Positions 1 to 8,600 are shown, numbered from the stretch's first letter. The stretch: DNA of 64,000 nucleotides from Caldalkalibacillus salinus (GCF_016745835.1 NZ_JAERVL010000004.1:310001-374000), one strand, 5' to 3'. Numbers and translations: made by a program. The notes: generated by a model from the sequence alone, not told the origin.

Positions 1-365
1 ATATTGAGGGAGCCGCAGAAGAAGGCAGTGAACGTGCCGAGACAGCGCTAGAAATATTCGCAGGCCGTATCCATAAATATATAGGGAGCTACGCTGCACG
101 TATGTACGGTGTGGATGCGATTATTTTCACAGCTGGTGTAGGGGAGAATAGTACACTCATCCGCGAGAGAGTGCTACGTGGACTTGAATTTATGGGCATT
201 TACTGGGATCCAAAACTGAACAAGGTAAGAGGGAAAGAAGCTTACATCAGTTACCCGCATTCCCCAGTAAAAGTGATGGTCATCCCAACCAATGAAGAAG
301 TGATGATTGCCCGTGATACAACGCGAATTATTGCAGAACAACAAGGAGTGAACATAAATGAGTAA
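1..365 (+). CDS. ackA: acetate kinase, C-terminal part
   Basis: Only the last 120 residues are in the window; the frame is open from base 3. Acetate kinase interconverts acetyl phosphate plus ADP with acetate plus ATP in the cytoplasm. The FTAGVGENS segment and the following IRERV-x-x-GLEFMG stretch are typical of the C-terminal lobe of the family. The stop codon lies inside the start of the next gene, pduL (8-base overlap ATGAGTAA), so the two are translationally coupled and probably form one acetate/acetyl-phosphate/acetyl-CoA unit. Identification is secure; start and promoter are outside the window. Confidence 0.95.
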   Translation, partial: IEGAAEEGSERAETALEIFAGRIHKYIGSYAARMYGVDAIIFTAGVGENSTLIRERVLRGLEFMGIYWDPKLNKVRGKEAYISYPHSPVKVMVIPTNEEVMIARDTTRIIAEQQGVNINE

Positions 366-933
366 ACAAATTCCAGTTGGTATTTCTAATCGTCATATTC
401 ACTTATCCCCAGATCATTTGAAACAGCTATTTGGTGAAGTTCACGAACTTACGGAACTTAAGCCGCTTTCTCAACCAGGTCAATTCGCAGCTGCCGAGAG
501 CGTGACAATCGTAGGCCCTAAGGGTGAAATACAAAAAGTGCGTGTTTTAGGACCTGTCAGACGTGAAACACAAATTGAGATTTCACGTACAGACGCTTTC
601 AAATTAGGTATTAATCCCCCCGTACGTGATTCAGGTGATACTGAAGGTACGCCGGGCTTGAGGGTTGTTGGGCCACAAGGTGAGGTTGAACTAGACAAAG
701 GCGTCATTATTGCCGCGCGTCATATTCATTTTCATACGTCTGATGCAGAAAGCTTTGGCGTCCAGAATGGAGATAAAGTTAAAATTAAAACGCAAGGGGA
801 GCGTGCCGTCATTTTTGATCATGTACTCTGTCGTGTCCACGACAATTATGCCTTAGACTGCCACCTAGATACAGATGAAGGTAACGCAGCAGGGTTAAAA
901 ACGGGCGACACCGTTGAGCTCATAAAAGATTAA
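358..933 (+). CDS. pduL: phosphate acyltransferase PduL
   Basis: PduL-type phosphotransacylase (191 aa) moving an acyl group between CoA and phosphate; the family is unrelated to Pta. The two His-rich metal-binding segments are visible near the N terminus ([10 protein letters not shown]) and mid-protein ([13 protein letters not shown]), as expected for the two duplicated beta-barrel domains. No N-terminal encapsulation extension is present and no microcompartment shell genes are nearby, so a cytosolic housekeeping enzyme is likely. It overlaps ackA by 8 bases, which suggests acetyl-CoA to acetyl phosphate to acetate as the route; propionate is an alternative substrate. A strong terminator follows. 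Confidence 0.93.
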   Translation: MSKQIPVGISNRHIHLSPDHLKQLFGEVHELTELKPLSQPGQFAAAESVTIVGPKGEIQKVRVLGPVRRETQIEISRTDAFKLGINPPVRDSGDTEGTPGLRVVGPQGEVELDKGVIIAARHIHFHTSDAESFGVQNGDKVKIKTQGERAVIFDHVLCRVHDNYALDCHLDTDEGNAAGLKTGDTVELIKD

Positions 934-943
934 GTAACCATAG

Positions 944-975
944 AAGGCTTTGCCTACGGGCAAGGCCTTTTTTTG
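944..975 (+). terminator. rho-independent terminator after pduL
   Basis: Stem AAGGC-t-TTGCC pairs with GGCAA-g-GCCTT over a 4-base loop and runs into seven T residues. It ends the ackA-pduL unit. Confidence 0.9.
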
Positions 976-1006
976 TATCTGGTCTTCCTGTACGGCTGAA
1001 ATTGGG

Positions 1007-1035
1007 TTCAAACCCTTGTACGGGTATGGTATAAT
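1007..1035 (+). promoter_or_regulatory. extended -10 sigma-A promoter
   Basis: TG-g-TATAAT extended -10 at 1027-1035, with a weak -35 TTCAAA at 1007-1012 (17-base spacer). It lies just after the pduL terminator and 37 bases upstream of the EcsC-like start, so it probably drives the EcsC-moaB pair. Confidence 0.65.
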
Positions 1036-1071
1036 TTAGCACAATGAGATTCCTCATAGGAGGTGTTTGTA

Positions 1072-1896
1072 GTGAAAAACGATTTACTACAGTTACTTGA
1101 TCAACAGGATGTACAATGGACGAAAAGCATTGAAGAAGCAGACCAGCGTTTCTCAGAGTGGATGCAGAAGCTACCTGATGAATATAAAGTGATGGCTGTA
1201 GAAGTATTGGATCAGCTCGTACTGATGCTATCGCAGTTCTGTCATAAACACCATCGCTTAGTGGAAACGGAAAAAAAGATACTGCTTGAGGCCCGCCTGT
1301 ATGACGAGGAGATGACACAGATCGAAGAGTTAAGACGATTAAAACTGTCACAAAGACAATACATAGAAGAAAAAATGAAATCACGTTACGTGCTCTACTC
1401 ACTTGTAGAAGGTGGCGTAGCGGGGACAGGTAATCCCGTTGGCCTGGCATTAGATTTACCAGCGTTGTTGACCATTAATCTGAAAATGATCCAAGCTGTA
1501 GCTAATGCGTACGGATATTCTCTGACTTCCCCACCTGAACAGGTGCTCGCGCTTAAAGTTTTACATGCTGGAACATTGTCTAAAGCATATCATGAAGATG
1601 CTTGGGAGTGGATGGTCTCTGAATATCATAAAGGAGAAGAATACCCCCTGTATGTCACCGAACACGAAACGGTCATACAGTCGGAATGGCTAGAGACAAT
1701 TGCCAAACAATGGATTAAGGCCATGAGTCTATATAGCCTGAAAAAAGCGTCTAAGAAAGGGGTTTCTGTCGTTGGCGTCTTAGTGGGTGCCACGCTTAAC
1801 GCTCAGTTTTCCAAGCAAGTCGGCGAATTTGCATCGCGTTTTTATCAATATCGTGTGGAACAAGAGAGTCAATCAGAAGGAGCACTATCTGAATGA
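1072..1896 (+). CDS. EcsC family protein
   Basis: A 274-residue protein of the EcsC family. The hallmark glycine-rich segment LVEGGVAGTGNPVGLALD followed by LPALLTINLKMIQAVANAYGY sits near residues 115-155. The first ~110 residues are charged and helical. The molecular function of the family is not established; in Bacillus, ecsC is named from the ecsAB ABC transporter locus, but no ecsAB is here. GTG at 1072 is chosen because TAGGAGGT lies 7 bases upstream; an in-frame GTG at 1063 overlaps that ribosome site. The stop overlaps the moaB start (ATGA), so the pair is co-translated. Confidence 0.85.
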   Translation: MKNDLLQLLDQQDVQWTKSIEEADQRFSEWMQKLPDEYKVMAVEVLDQLVLMLSQFCHKHHRLVETEKKILLEARLYDEEMTQIEELRRLKLSQRQYIEEKMKSRYVLYSLVEGGVAGTGNPVGLALDLPALLTINLKMIQAVANAYGYSLTSPPEQVLALKVLHAGTLSKAYHEDAWEWMVSEYHKGEEYPLYVTEHETVIQSEWLETIAKQWIKAMSLYSLKKASKKGVSVVGVLVGATLNAQFSKQVGEFASRFYQYRVEQESQSEGALSE

Positions 1897-2414
1897 GTAT
1901 GAGTACAGACCAACACAAAGCGGAAGCGCCGCAGCGGGTCGGTTGTATGGTAATCACCGTGTCCGACACGAGGACTGAGGAAACGGATAAAAGTGGCAAG
2001 ATAATGATGGATCTGCTCAACCAACAAGGTCATGAACCTGTTCTATATCATATTGTGCAGGATGAGCCATCGCTTATTCAGCAACATATTCAACAGGGTT
2101 TGGCTGATTCATCTGTGGATGTGATTTTATTGAATGGCGGGACAGGGATTGCAGAGCGTGATACGACTGTTGAGACCGTAAAGTCAATGATAGTAAAAGA
2201 GATCCCCGGCTTCGGTGAGATTTTTCGTTACCTTAGTTATATAGAGGACATTGGATCAGCTGCTATTCTGAGTCGGGCTGTTGCTGGCACAGTTAAGGGC
2301 AAAGCGATTTTCTGTACGCCTGGATCATCGGGAGCGGTGAAGCTCGCCATGGAAAAAATTATCCTGCCAGAACTTGGACACGTGGTCAGAGAATTGAGAA
2401 AGGATGTAAAGTAA
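1893..2414 (+). CDS. moaB: molybdenum cofactor biosynthesis protein MoaB
   Basis: MoaB/Mog-type molybdopterin adenylyltransferase (173 aa) that activates molybdopterin before Mo insertion. The family signature NGGTGIAERDTTVETV and the later TPGSSGAVKLAMEKIILPEL segment are both present. The length matches stand-alone MoaB. No other moa/moe gene is in the window; the partner upstream is EcsC-like, which may be coincidental co-transcription. The start ATG overlaps the upstream stop; a second in-frame ATG at 1899 is possible. A terminator follows at 2533. Confidence 0.93.
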   Translation: MSMSTDQHKAEAPQRVGCMVITVSDTRTEETDKSGKIMMDLLNQQGHEPVLYHIVQDEPSLIQQHIQQGLADSSVDVILLNGGTGIAERDTTVETVKSMIVKEIPGFGEIFRYLSYIEDIGSAAILSRAVAGTVKGKAIFCTPGSSGAVKLAMEKIILPELGHVVRELRKDVK

Positions 2415-2532
2415 ATAGATCCGCACAAAACCATAGTTTGTACGTATGATTCAACTGAATGACTCGACTAAAGTAAGGTATTTGATATCATAAAGGCTGT
2501 TTAATGAGAATACATTGAATACAAAATAGACG

Positions 2533-2563
2533 AGGTGTCGTTAAATATAACGACATCTTTTTT
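2533..2563 (+). terminator. terminator after moaB
   Basis: AGGTGTCGTT pairs with AACGACATCT over a short AT loop and is followed by a run of T. Confidence 0.85.
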
Positions 2564-2652
2564 AAAAATATTAAAACTAAGCTTTAACAGGTTCAAATTT
2601 GCTTCTATAATAGAGAGAAAGCAGATTTGAACAACTGAGAGGAGCAACAAGG

Positions 2653-4179
2653 ATGAAAAAATCGCTATGGTGGATCGTATTATGTTTACTCTTAGGTATG
2701 ACATTGGCTTTATCGGGGTGTGTAAGCGGTGCCACAGAGGTGGACCAGGAGGCCTCAGATGAAAAGGAGGAACATGAAGATAACTTAGAGGGTGAGAACG
2801 CAGACGAGAATGATGGGCTCGGTGGTGAAGGTGTTGAAGAAACAGAGGAAGAAGAACCAGACACACAGGAAGACATTGGTGAAGACAACGAGTTAGGATT
2901 TGAACCCCCATATGAATTTTCATACCCTGATGCTGTACGAGGGGTATATGTCACGGGACATTCTGCAGGTGGACAAAGATTTGAAGACCTGCTAGCTTTA
3001 ATGGATCAAACAACATTAAACGCCATGGTCATTGATATCAAGGATGACTGGGGTCACTTGACCTTTCGCCCGGAAGACGAAGAGGAGCCTTTATATCCTT
3101 ATAGTAAACGGTACATAAAAGATATTCACGACGTGATGCAAACTTTAGAAGAACACGAAGTTTACCCTATTGCACGGATTGTGGTTTTCAAAGATAGTGT
3201 CATTGCAAAAGAAAAACCGGAATGGTCCTACACTGATGGAAGTGGCAACGTTTGGAGGAATAGCAGGGATGAATCCTTCATTAACCCTTTTCTCCAAGAA
3301 GTTTGGGATTACAATTTACAGTACGCTAAACTAGCAGCTGAAGCTGGCTTTAAAGAAATACAATTTGATTACGTACGCTTTCCTGAAGGATTTGAAAAAC
3401 GTGACCGGAGTTTAAATTATAGCATGGGTGATTATCATCCTGGTGAGATTACAGATGAGAACGGTGAAGTGACTGAAGATATGGTGCAGGCGAGAGTTCA
3501 AGCTGTAACAGATTTTGTTGCTTATGCTAAGCAAGAACTAGAACCCTATGGGGTCGATGTCTCTGTTGATATCTTCGGCTATTCCGCGACGCTATCTGAA
3601 GCGCCTGGCATTGGTCAGAACTTTTCTAAAATTAGCGAACATGTCGATGTCATCTCCTCTATGATATACCCAAGTCACTGGACACCTTACTTTGGTATAG
3701 CCAAACCAGACCTTGAGCCTTATCGATTAGTCCAAGAGTACGCCAAGATGGAAAATCGAAAATTGTATGAACTTGAAGAACCGCCTACCTCTAGACCTTG
3801 GTTGCAGGATTTTACAGCTTCATGGTTAGGAAGAGGAAATTACCTTCAATACGGAGTGCCAGAAGTTGAAGCGCAAATCAAGGCTCTTAACGAAGCTGGC
3901 ATCTGGGAGTTTCTTCTGTGGAATGCGAATAATCGATACACGGAAGGGGTCAATTACTTACCACTCGGTCCAGTGCCTGAGCTTGAAGAGAGAGAAAGCA
4001 AACGGTTTGAAGAGGCTGAGCAAAAAGCTTTAGAAGAGGAAGAACAGAGAAAAGCTGAAGAGGAAAAAAGAAAGGCTGAAGAGGAAAAAAGAAAAGCTGA
4101 GGAAGAACAGAAACAGCAACTAGAGGAAGAAAAAAATCAACAAGATGATCAAGAAAAGCAAGAAACAAACACAGAGTGA
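2653..4179 (+). CDS. lipoprotein with putative glycoside hydrolase (GHL/DUF4015) domain
   Basis: 508 residues. The signal peptide ends in a lipobox (LALSGC), so the protein is lipid-anchored outside the membrane. A very acidic linker (residues ~30-85) precedes a TIM-barrel-like domain of the DUF4015/putative glycosyl hydrolase family: AVRGVYVTGHSAG at its start, AMVIDIKDDWG, EIQFDYVRFPEG, VDIFGYS and a WEFLLWNANN end. The Asp/Glu-rich strand ends fit a glycosidase fold, but substrate is unknown. The C terminus is a charged coiled coil built from KAEEEKR heptads. It stands alone between two terminators, with GAGGAG upstream of ATG. Confidence 0.85.
   Translation: MKKSLWWIVLCLLLGMTLALSGCVSGATEVDQEASDEKEEHEDNLEGENADENDGLGGEGVEETEEEEPDTQEDIGEDNELGFEPPYEFSYPDAVRGVYVTGHSAGGQRFEDLLALMDQTTLNAMVIDIKDDWGHLTFRPEDEEEPLYPYSKRYIKDIHDVMQTLEEHEVYPIARIVVFKDSVIAKEKPEWSYTDGSGNVWRNSRDESFINPFLQEVWDYNLQYAKLAAEAGFKEIQFDYVRFPEGFEKRDRSLNYSMGDYHPGEITDENGEVTEDMVQARVQAVTDFVAYAKQELEPYGVDVSVDIFGYSATLSEAPGIGQNFSKISEHVDVISSMIYPSHWTPYFGIAKPDLEPYRLVQEYAKMENRKLYELEEPPTSRPWLQDFTASWLGRGNYLQYGVPEVEAQIKALNEAGIWEFLLWNANNRYTEGVNYLPLGPVPELEERESKRFEEAEQKALEEEEQRKAEEEKRKAEEEKRKAEEEQKQQLEEEKNQQDDQEKQETNTE
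4051..4110 (+). repeat. 21-bp tandem repeat coding KAEEEKR
   Basis: Two nearly identical 21-base units (4051-4071, 4072-4092) and a third partial unit encode the repeating KAEEEKR heptad at the C terminus of the upstream lipoprotein. Copy number could vary between strains by slippage. Confidence 0.8.
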
Positions 4180-4184
4180 CAAAG

Positions 4185-4227
4185 AGGCTTGGTTTCCGCT
4201 AACGCGGGAATCAGCCTTTATTTTTTA
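4185..4227 (+). terminator. terminator after the GHL lipoprotein
   Basis: An imperfect stem AGGCTtGGtTTCC / GGAAtCaGCCT is followed by a T-rich tail (TTTATTTTTT). Confidence 0.8.
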
Positions 4228-4420
4228 AAATATATTTTCCATCCTTTTTGAAAAAAATTGATTGAGAAACCACAATTTAGGGTATAAAGAATACTAAGAA
4301 CAAATTCAAAACGAACCCGGTAATTTGGACTGTGCGGAAATGGAAGTTGAATGGGAAAGGTGACGAATTGTCCCATTCAGTCATATCCTACCATATAAAT
4401 AAACAGGGAGGGGCAATCAG

Positions 4421-4798
4421 ATGATGAACCACGATATGTATTCGTCCCAAATTGAAAATCGTTCGTATGTAACGGAACAACAAACGGGCCAGAAAAGTCC
4501 AACCCTTCACTCTTCAGTCTACAAATTTAGAGATATTGAAAATGTCATTCAACTGGCGCATCGGTTACCGCAGCCGTTTTTCAATAGTAAACTTTTTCAG
4601 TATCACAGCTATTATTACTTAGTGGTGTACTTTCCGGAAAGCCGTTTAGTAAGAGGTAAGGACTGGGTGGAGAGTTTAATACTTGAATACGGAGAGCGTT
4701 GTCACGTCACGACACATCGGTTAGAAGAGTACGGCAGAGAACTCATTACAGAGAACGCGTTAGCAACGATTAAAGCTTACTTTAAAGCACTCGTGTAA
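4421..4798 (+). CDS. MecA-like ClpC adaptor, C-terminal domain only
   Basis: 125 residues. From about residue 30 the protein matches the C-terminal domain of MecA/YpbH: YKFRDIENVIQLAHRL, a YYYLVVYF strand, SLILEYG and the closing HRLEEYGRELITENAL-x-TIKAYF. In MecA this domain binds ClpC and drives ClpCP assembly, while the N-terminal domain recruits substrates such as ComK. That N-terminal domain is absent here; the first ~30 residues are polar and unlike it. The start follows GGAGGGG and the gene has its own terminator, so it looks intact rather than truncated. It may activate or titrate ClpC; function is inferred. Confidence 0.8.
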   Translation: MMNHDMYSSQIENRSYVTEQQTGQKSPTLHSSVYKFRDIENVIQLAHRLPQPFFNSKLFQYHSYYYLVVYFPESRLVRGKDWVESLILEYGERCHVTTHRLEEYGRELITENALATIKAYFKALV

Positions 4799-4803
4799 AG
4801 CAA

Positions 4804-4838
4804 AAAAGGTATGCCTCACTGAGAGGGTATACCTTTTT
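4804..4838. terminator. bidirectional terminator
   Basis: AAAAAGGTATgCCTC / GAGGgTATACCTTTTT over a 5-base loop, flanked by A and T runs. It serves the MecA-like gene and the convergent minus-strand gene. Confidence 0.85.
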
Positions 4839-4859
4839 GCGTGTAACACGATTTTAAGC

Positions 4860-5039
4860 TTAGTTGGGCGGTCGACTGACACGCTTCCAACCTTGCTTTG
4901 TCCTATCGTTCTGTTGAAAAGCCACATCTCTCTTTTTACGATTAAAAGATTCAGCAATCTTTGTCGCTAGCACACCTAAGAATGCGGTCAAGACCACAAT
5001 GATGACGGCAAACAATCCTAAGTCAACGAAGAAATCCAT
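4860..5039 (-). CDS. small single-pass membrane protein
   Basis: 59 residues, not recognised. One N-terminal hydrophobic helix (LGLFAVIIVVLTAFLGVLA) is followed by a basic tail (NRKKR, ending VSRPPN), predicting a cytoplasmic C terminus. The start is set by GAGGAG 7 bases upstream of ATG at 5039; a second ATG lies directly before it. It is downstream of the RDD gene on the same strand and may be expressed with it. Confidence 0.6.
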   Translation of the reverse strand: MDFFVDLGLFAVIIVVLTAFLGVLATKIAESFNRKKRDVAFQQNDRTKQGWKRVSRPPN

Positions 5040-5126
5040 CATTCCACTCCTCAACGACGTTTTGTAAGCGTTACTATTATTGTAGCCTATCGTATACCTG
5101 CTTGAAAAGAGGGAGTCTAGCTACGC

Positions 5127-5615
5127 CTAATTTAGGACCATGTATGTACCGGCCCATTTGTCATGTAACGCGCGCTTATCTTTTTTAAGCACCTGGTAGC
5201 ATCCCGGAAACATGAGCCATTTGCACGTCTCACGTACAAGATATTGTCTGCGCGTAATACGTTGCCCTTTTTCGTTCATAAAGGATAAACCGAATGTCAC
5301 CATGCCTAGGGTACGGTAATCATGTCCTATTAGTGGAAACATAAAAAAATATAGTACAAAGGCGCTAACCTTCAGAGCATGATCAACCATGAGTAAGTGT
5401 GGATGATGGTCGACAAGATACCGACGAATCTCCAGTGGATCCATCGTATAAGGAGGTTCAACAATGATAAGCATCCAAATTGTGGTCAAAAACGTCATCC
5501 CTAACATGAGCAGGAGCAAATACACACCATCATAGAAAAAGCAAACAGCCCTTGACTGCCAACCTGCTCTAAGTTGAGGGGCTAGCATCTTATCAATCCA
5601 CTTTTGATCGTCCAT
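5127..5615 (-). CDS. RDD family membrane protein
   Basis: 162 residues. Contains the RDD-family features: an N-terminal RAVCFFYDGVYLL helix (R...D pair), two further hydrophobic segments, and the C-terminal KKDKRALHDKWAGTYMV, matching the RALHD-x-x-AGT signature. Members are polytopic inner-membrane proteins, some linked to ion tolerance; no specific substrate can be assigned. AAGGAGG precedes the ATG. Confidence 0.85.
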   Translation of the reverse strand: MDDQKWIDKMLAPQLRAGWQSRAVCFFYDGVYLLLLMLGMTFLTTIWMLIIVEPPYTMDPLEIRRYLVDHHPHLLMVDHALKVSAFVLYFFMFPLIGHDYRTLGMVTFGLSFMNEKGQRITRRQYLVRETCKWLMFPGCYQVLKKDKRALHDKWAGTYMVLN

Positions 5616-5756
5616 TCTTTAAGACCTCCTTGCTATTTATATTTTAAGCTATAAAAGTAGATTCGCCAATTGAGCATAATACTTGTATCAGATTCGGCGA
5701 TATATTATATTAGATATTAAATAATAATAGTTATAAATTACGTTGGAGGGATGATG

Positions 5757-5993
5757 ATGAAAGTAACTGTTTATACAAGCCGTGGATGTTCTTACTGTGA
5801 AAGGATTAAAAATGATTTGAGAGAATGGGGCATTGAAGATTTTGAAGAGAAAAATGTGAGTGAAAATCCGGACTACTTCGATGAACTACATGATGAAGGG
5901 ATTTTCACAACACCGGTAACTAAAGTCGACGACAATGCTATTGTAGGATACCGTCCGAACAAAATGAAAGACTTACTAGGTGTTGAAGCCTAG
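5757..5993 (+). CDS. glutaredoxin-like thiol-disulfide protein (NrdH/YtnI type)
   Basis: 78-residue thioredoxin-fold protein. Redox motif C11-S-Y-C14 after beta-strand KVTVYTSRG, a cis-proline TTPVTKV and a terminal YRPNKMKDLLG, as in glutaredoxin/NrdH-like proteins. It probably reduces protein or small-molecule disulfides in the cytoplasm. The third of three tandem ATGs (5757) is chosen because GGAGGG abuts the first and lies 6 bases from the third. Monocistronic. Confidence 0.88.
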   Translation: MKVTVYTSRGCSYCERIKNDLREWGIEDFEEKNVSENPDYFDELHDEGIFTTPVTKVDDNAIVGYRPNKMKDLLGVEA

Positions 5994-6027
5994 TTTATAT
6001 AACATCTACGAGTGGCATTCAGCATTC

Positions 6028-6072
6028 AAATAAGGGGCTGCTCCTGATCGCTGGTAAGGATTGAGTAGCCCC
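6028..6072 (-). terminator. terminator for the minus-strand GNAT gene
   Basis: GGGGCTACTC / GAGCAGCCCC inverted repeat. On the minus strand it is followed by TTATTTG; on the plus strand there is no T tract. Confidence 0.55.
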
Positions 6073-6136
6073 ACTGTTACATCTCTAACACTTCTACATA
6101 TAAAGATAACGCTAAAAGATGATTATGCTTTCAGGG

Positions 6137-6697
6137 CTAACGCTCGTGGTCTTGATCTTCATATTGGACGAGCTCCTTAGCAGAAGGTTTCTGTCTATCG
6201 AAGTATTCGCTATACTGAAAGTGATGAATATCTTCATATACCTCGATGAGATACTCGCGTATGGTGTCCTCACTGACTTGATCCCGGGGGCTCCAGTAAT
6301 ACACTTCCATAAGATTAAGCTCTGGCGCTGTTTCTCCTATATCTCTGTAATAACGAATATTTTTTGCTCGTGTGAAACCGTTAGATAAGTAAAAGCGTTC
6401 ACGTTTGATTGTATCGGGGTCGTCTTCGTCTACGGGCTCAACCTCTAAAACAATGACCTTTTGTTTGGCTTTTAATTGTTCTAGTATATGTCCTCCAACG
6501 CCTTTCCCTCTCGCTTTTTGATCCACTAGAACGTAATCGACGAATACAAAAGAATTAAATTCAGCGTATAAAACGATATAATCGTCTTCTTCTGCTTTTT
6601 TATAATGCGGATTTTGATGGATGAGATCTTCTAATTGCGCTTTTTTCTTCATTTCTTCTTTTGGAAAATAGTCGTTTAGCTTGTTATACCAACCCAT
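6137..6697 (-). CDS. GNAT family N-acetyltransferase
   Basis: 186 residues. The central segment FVDYVLVDQKARGKGVGGHILEQLK holds the Q/R-x-x-G-x-G/A acetyl-CoA loop (ARGKGVG), followed by VIVLEVEP and FYLSNGF, typical of the GNAT fold. Acceptor substrate unknown. ATG at 6697 is chosen because GGAGGAAGGAG lies just upstream; an in-frame start further upstream would include that site. Monocistronic on the minus strand. Confidence 0.87.
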   Translation of the reverse strand: MGWYNKLNDYFPKEEMKKKAQLEDLIHQNPHYKKAEEDDYIVLYAEFNSFVFVDYVLVDQKARGKGVGGHILEQLKAKQKVIVLEVEPVDEDDPDTIKRERFYLSNGFTRAKNIRYYRDIGETAPELNLMEVYYWSPRDQVSEDTIREYLIEVYEDIHHFQYSEYFDRQKPSAKELVQYEDQDHER

Positions 6698-7036
6698 CTT
6701 ATCACTCCTTCCTCCATATTGTGGCTCTAACAACATGAGTCTAAACAACCTATACCTATCTCATGAACTTGTACATACAACTTGGCTTCAAAAGTTGTCG
6801 TTTTATTCAATACATGACAGCGGCCGGCCGTTACCCCTTGCTAAAGTGACCTCCCTCATGCACGAGGCTCTTTTATAAAAAAAGTAGACAATCTCGTAAG
6901 GTAATGACAATATAAACATGTGGGCCTAGTGCACAAGTATGGTATATAGCGAATATGGCATAACGGTTATAAATATTCTAATTTTTTGATCAAAGGTCTT
7001 GCGTGAAGGGTATGCTTATCTTATAATTGAATCATA

Positions 7037-7052
7037 TCTTATACGTACAAGT
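7037..7052. promoter_or_regulatory. AraR-like operator 1
   Basis: TCTTATACGTACAAGT, a near-palindrome with core CTTaTAC/GTACAAG. It resembles the Bacillus AraR operator (ATTTGTACGTACAAAT from memory). Its location ahead of arabinan-utilisation genes supports the reading. Confidence 0.6.
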
Positions 7053-7183
7053 TTTAGAGATGGTATCGCTTATTTAGGGAAAATCTCAATCAAGACAGTG
7101 CTGTGGGCGGTTTTTAGAATCCAAAATAGTACAATATTAAAGCGTTAGAGTTCTAAATTTAGGCTAAATCGCCAACGGATAAA

Positions 7184-7199
7184 ACATGTACGTACAGGT
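7184..7199. promoter_or_regulatory. AraR-like operator 2
   Basis: ACATGTACGTACAGGT has a TGTACGTACA core identical to the AraR consensus core, and is palindromic except for one base pair. Its centre is 147 bp from operator 1, equal to 14 turns at 10.5 bp, which fits cooperative looping. Confidence 0.65.
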
Positions 7200-7255
7200 T
7201 TACCGTAGCAAAAGTCTTGAAGAGTTAATGTAGTTTGAAATTAGGAGGGAAAAGT

Positions 7256-8587
7256 ATGAAAAAGCTATTATTTTTACTTGTTATTGTATCATTCGTCCTT
7301 ACTGCTTGTGGTGGTGGCACTGAAACGGGTGGTGGAGATGCAGATGAACAACTTGTGGTCGGTGGTGATATCGAAGGAGCGACGGAGCTTACTTTTTGGA
7401 ACTTCCAAGAACTCCATTCAGAGTTTTTTGAAGACGCTGTCATACGATGGAATGAAGAATTTCCTGAGCGTCCCATCAAGCTCGTAGCAGAAACCTACCC
7501 ATTTGACCAAATGCACAATAACTTGTTACTATCCTTGCAATCAGGGAGTGGTGCTCCAGATTTAGCTGACATTGAAATTTCCCAGTTTGCTAATTATCTC
7601 CAGGGTGAGGTTCAACTAGAGCCTCTAAATGATGTGATAGAGCCTGAATTGGATCAAATGGTCACATCAAGGTTCGAGATTTATGCCAAAGACGGCCAGT
7701 ATTACGGAATGGATTACCACGTTGGTGCCACGGTCATGTTCTATAATGAAGAAATCATGAATGAAGCCGGTGTTGACATTGATGCCATTAAAACATGGGA
7801 TGATTATATAGAAGCAGGCAAACAGGTAGTCGAGAATACAGACGCGGTTATGACGACAGTCGAGTCGGACGAGCACTTCTCTTTCTGGCCGCTCATCAGT
7901 CAGCGCGGTTCAGATTATTTTGATGAAAATGGCGATGTGATCCTCGATAATGATGTCAATGTAGACACGCTTCAGTTCATCCATGATCTTGTACACGAAC
8001 ATGAAATCGCTGTCATCGCGCCAGGAGGATTTCACCACGCTGAAGAATATTATGGATTCATGAATGATGGTGGCGCTGCTTCCCTCATGATGCCTATGTG
8101 GTATATGGGACGTTTCCTCGATTACATGGAAGACTTGGAAGGGAAAATGCAAATTCGTCCGTTACCGATGTGGGAGGACGGCGGAAACCGCTCAGCAGGA
8201 ATGGGGGGGACTGGCACAGTCGTAACGAACCAGTCTGAGGACCCTGAACTGGCTAAAGACTTCCTCGCTTATGCCAAATTAACGGAGGAAGGCAATATTA
8301 AACTGTGGGAAATCCTTGGGTTCGATCCTCCTCGTCACGACGTTTGGGATTCTGAGGCCATGGGAGAGGACAATCGTTTTTACCGCTACTTCCATGATGA
8401 TATTTTTGATATCCTCCTAGAGGTTCGTGATGAAATCAATGATATTAACATTACGGAACAGACGCCAGACGCTCAGCAGGAGATTCACTCAACCGTCATG
8501 CACTCTGTGTTGCGTGAACAAAGTAAAACACCGGAAGAAGCTTTAACTGATGCGGCAGAAGCAGTGAGAAGCCGAATCATTGATTAA
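7256..8587 (+). CDS. ABC sugar-binding lipoprotein (probably arabino-oligosaccharides)
   Basis: 443 residues with a lipobox signal peptide (FVLTACGGG) and a family-1 extracellular solute-binding fold (LTFWNFQELHSEF, APDLADIEISQFANYL, YGMDYHVGATVMFYN, the late FLAYAKLTEEGN). It captures sugars for the two permeases downstream. Both GH43 enzymes at the operon end point to arabinan oligomers, as for AraN. No ATPase is encoded; a shared MsmX-type ATPase elsewhere, or the ugpC gene at 62.6 kb, must energise it. ATG at 7256 follows AGGAGG by 7 bases. Confidence 0.85.
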   Translation: MKKLLFLLVIVSFVLTACGGGTETGGGDADEQLVVGGDIEGATELTFWNFQELHSEFFEDAVIRWNEEFPERPIKLVAETYPFDQMHNNLLLSLQSGSGAPDLADIEISQFANYLQGEVQLEPLNDVIEPELDQMVTSRFEIYAKDGQYYGMDYHVGATVMFYNEEIMNEAGVDIDAIKTWDDYIEAGKQVVENTDAVMTTVESDEHFSFWPLISQRGSDYFDENGDVILDNDVNVDTLQFIHDLVHEHEIAVIAPGGFHHAEEYYGFMNDGGAASLMMPMWYMGRFLDYMEDLEGKMQIRPLPMWEDGGNRSAGMGGTGTVVTNQSEDPELAKDFLAYAKLTEEGNIKLWEILGFDPPRHDVWDSEAMGEDNRFYRYFHDDIFDILLEVRDEINDINITEQTPDAQQEIHSTVMHSVLREQSKTPEEALTDAAEAVRSRIID

Positions 8588-8600
8588 CATATACGTATAG

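Larger units (their letters stand above)
6698..7255. other. 558-bp gene-free region before the arabinan operon
   Basis: No credible gene. It holds two AraR-like palindromes (7037-7052 and 7184-7199) and a possible -10 TACAAT at 7130 between them with no good -35. The left half shows nothing I can assign. Confidence 0.7.

Noticed and set aside
2501-2954. Minus-strand Ser/Pro-rich frames over the GHL lipoprotein
   Set aside because: Antisense shadows of the acidic linker codons.
7134-7150. cre-like AAAGCGTTAG near the arabinan promoter
   Set aside because: About four mismatches to the cre consensus.
8591-8598. ATACGTAT palindrome after the binding-protein gene as a third AraR site
   Set aside because: It lacks the TGTACGTACA core and flanking matches.
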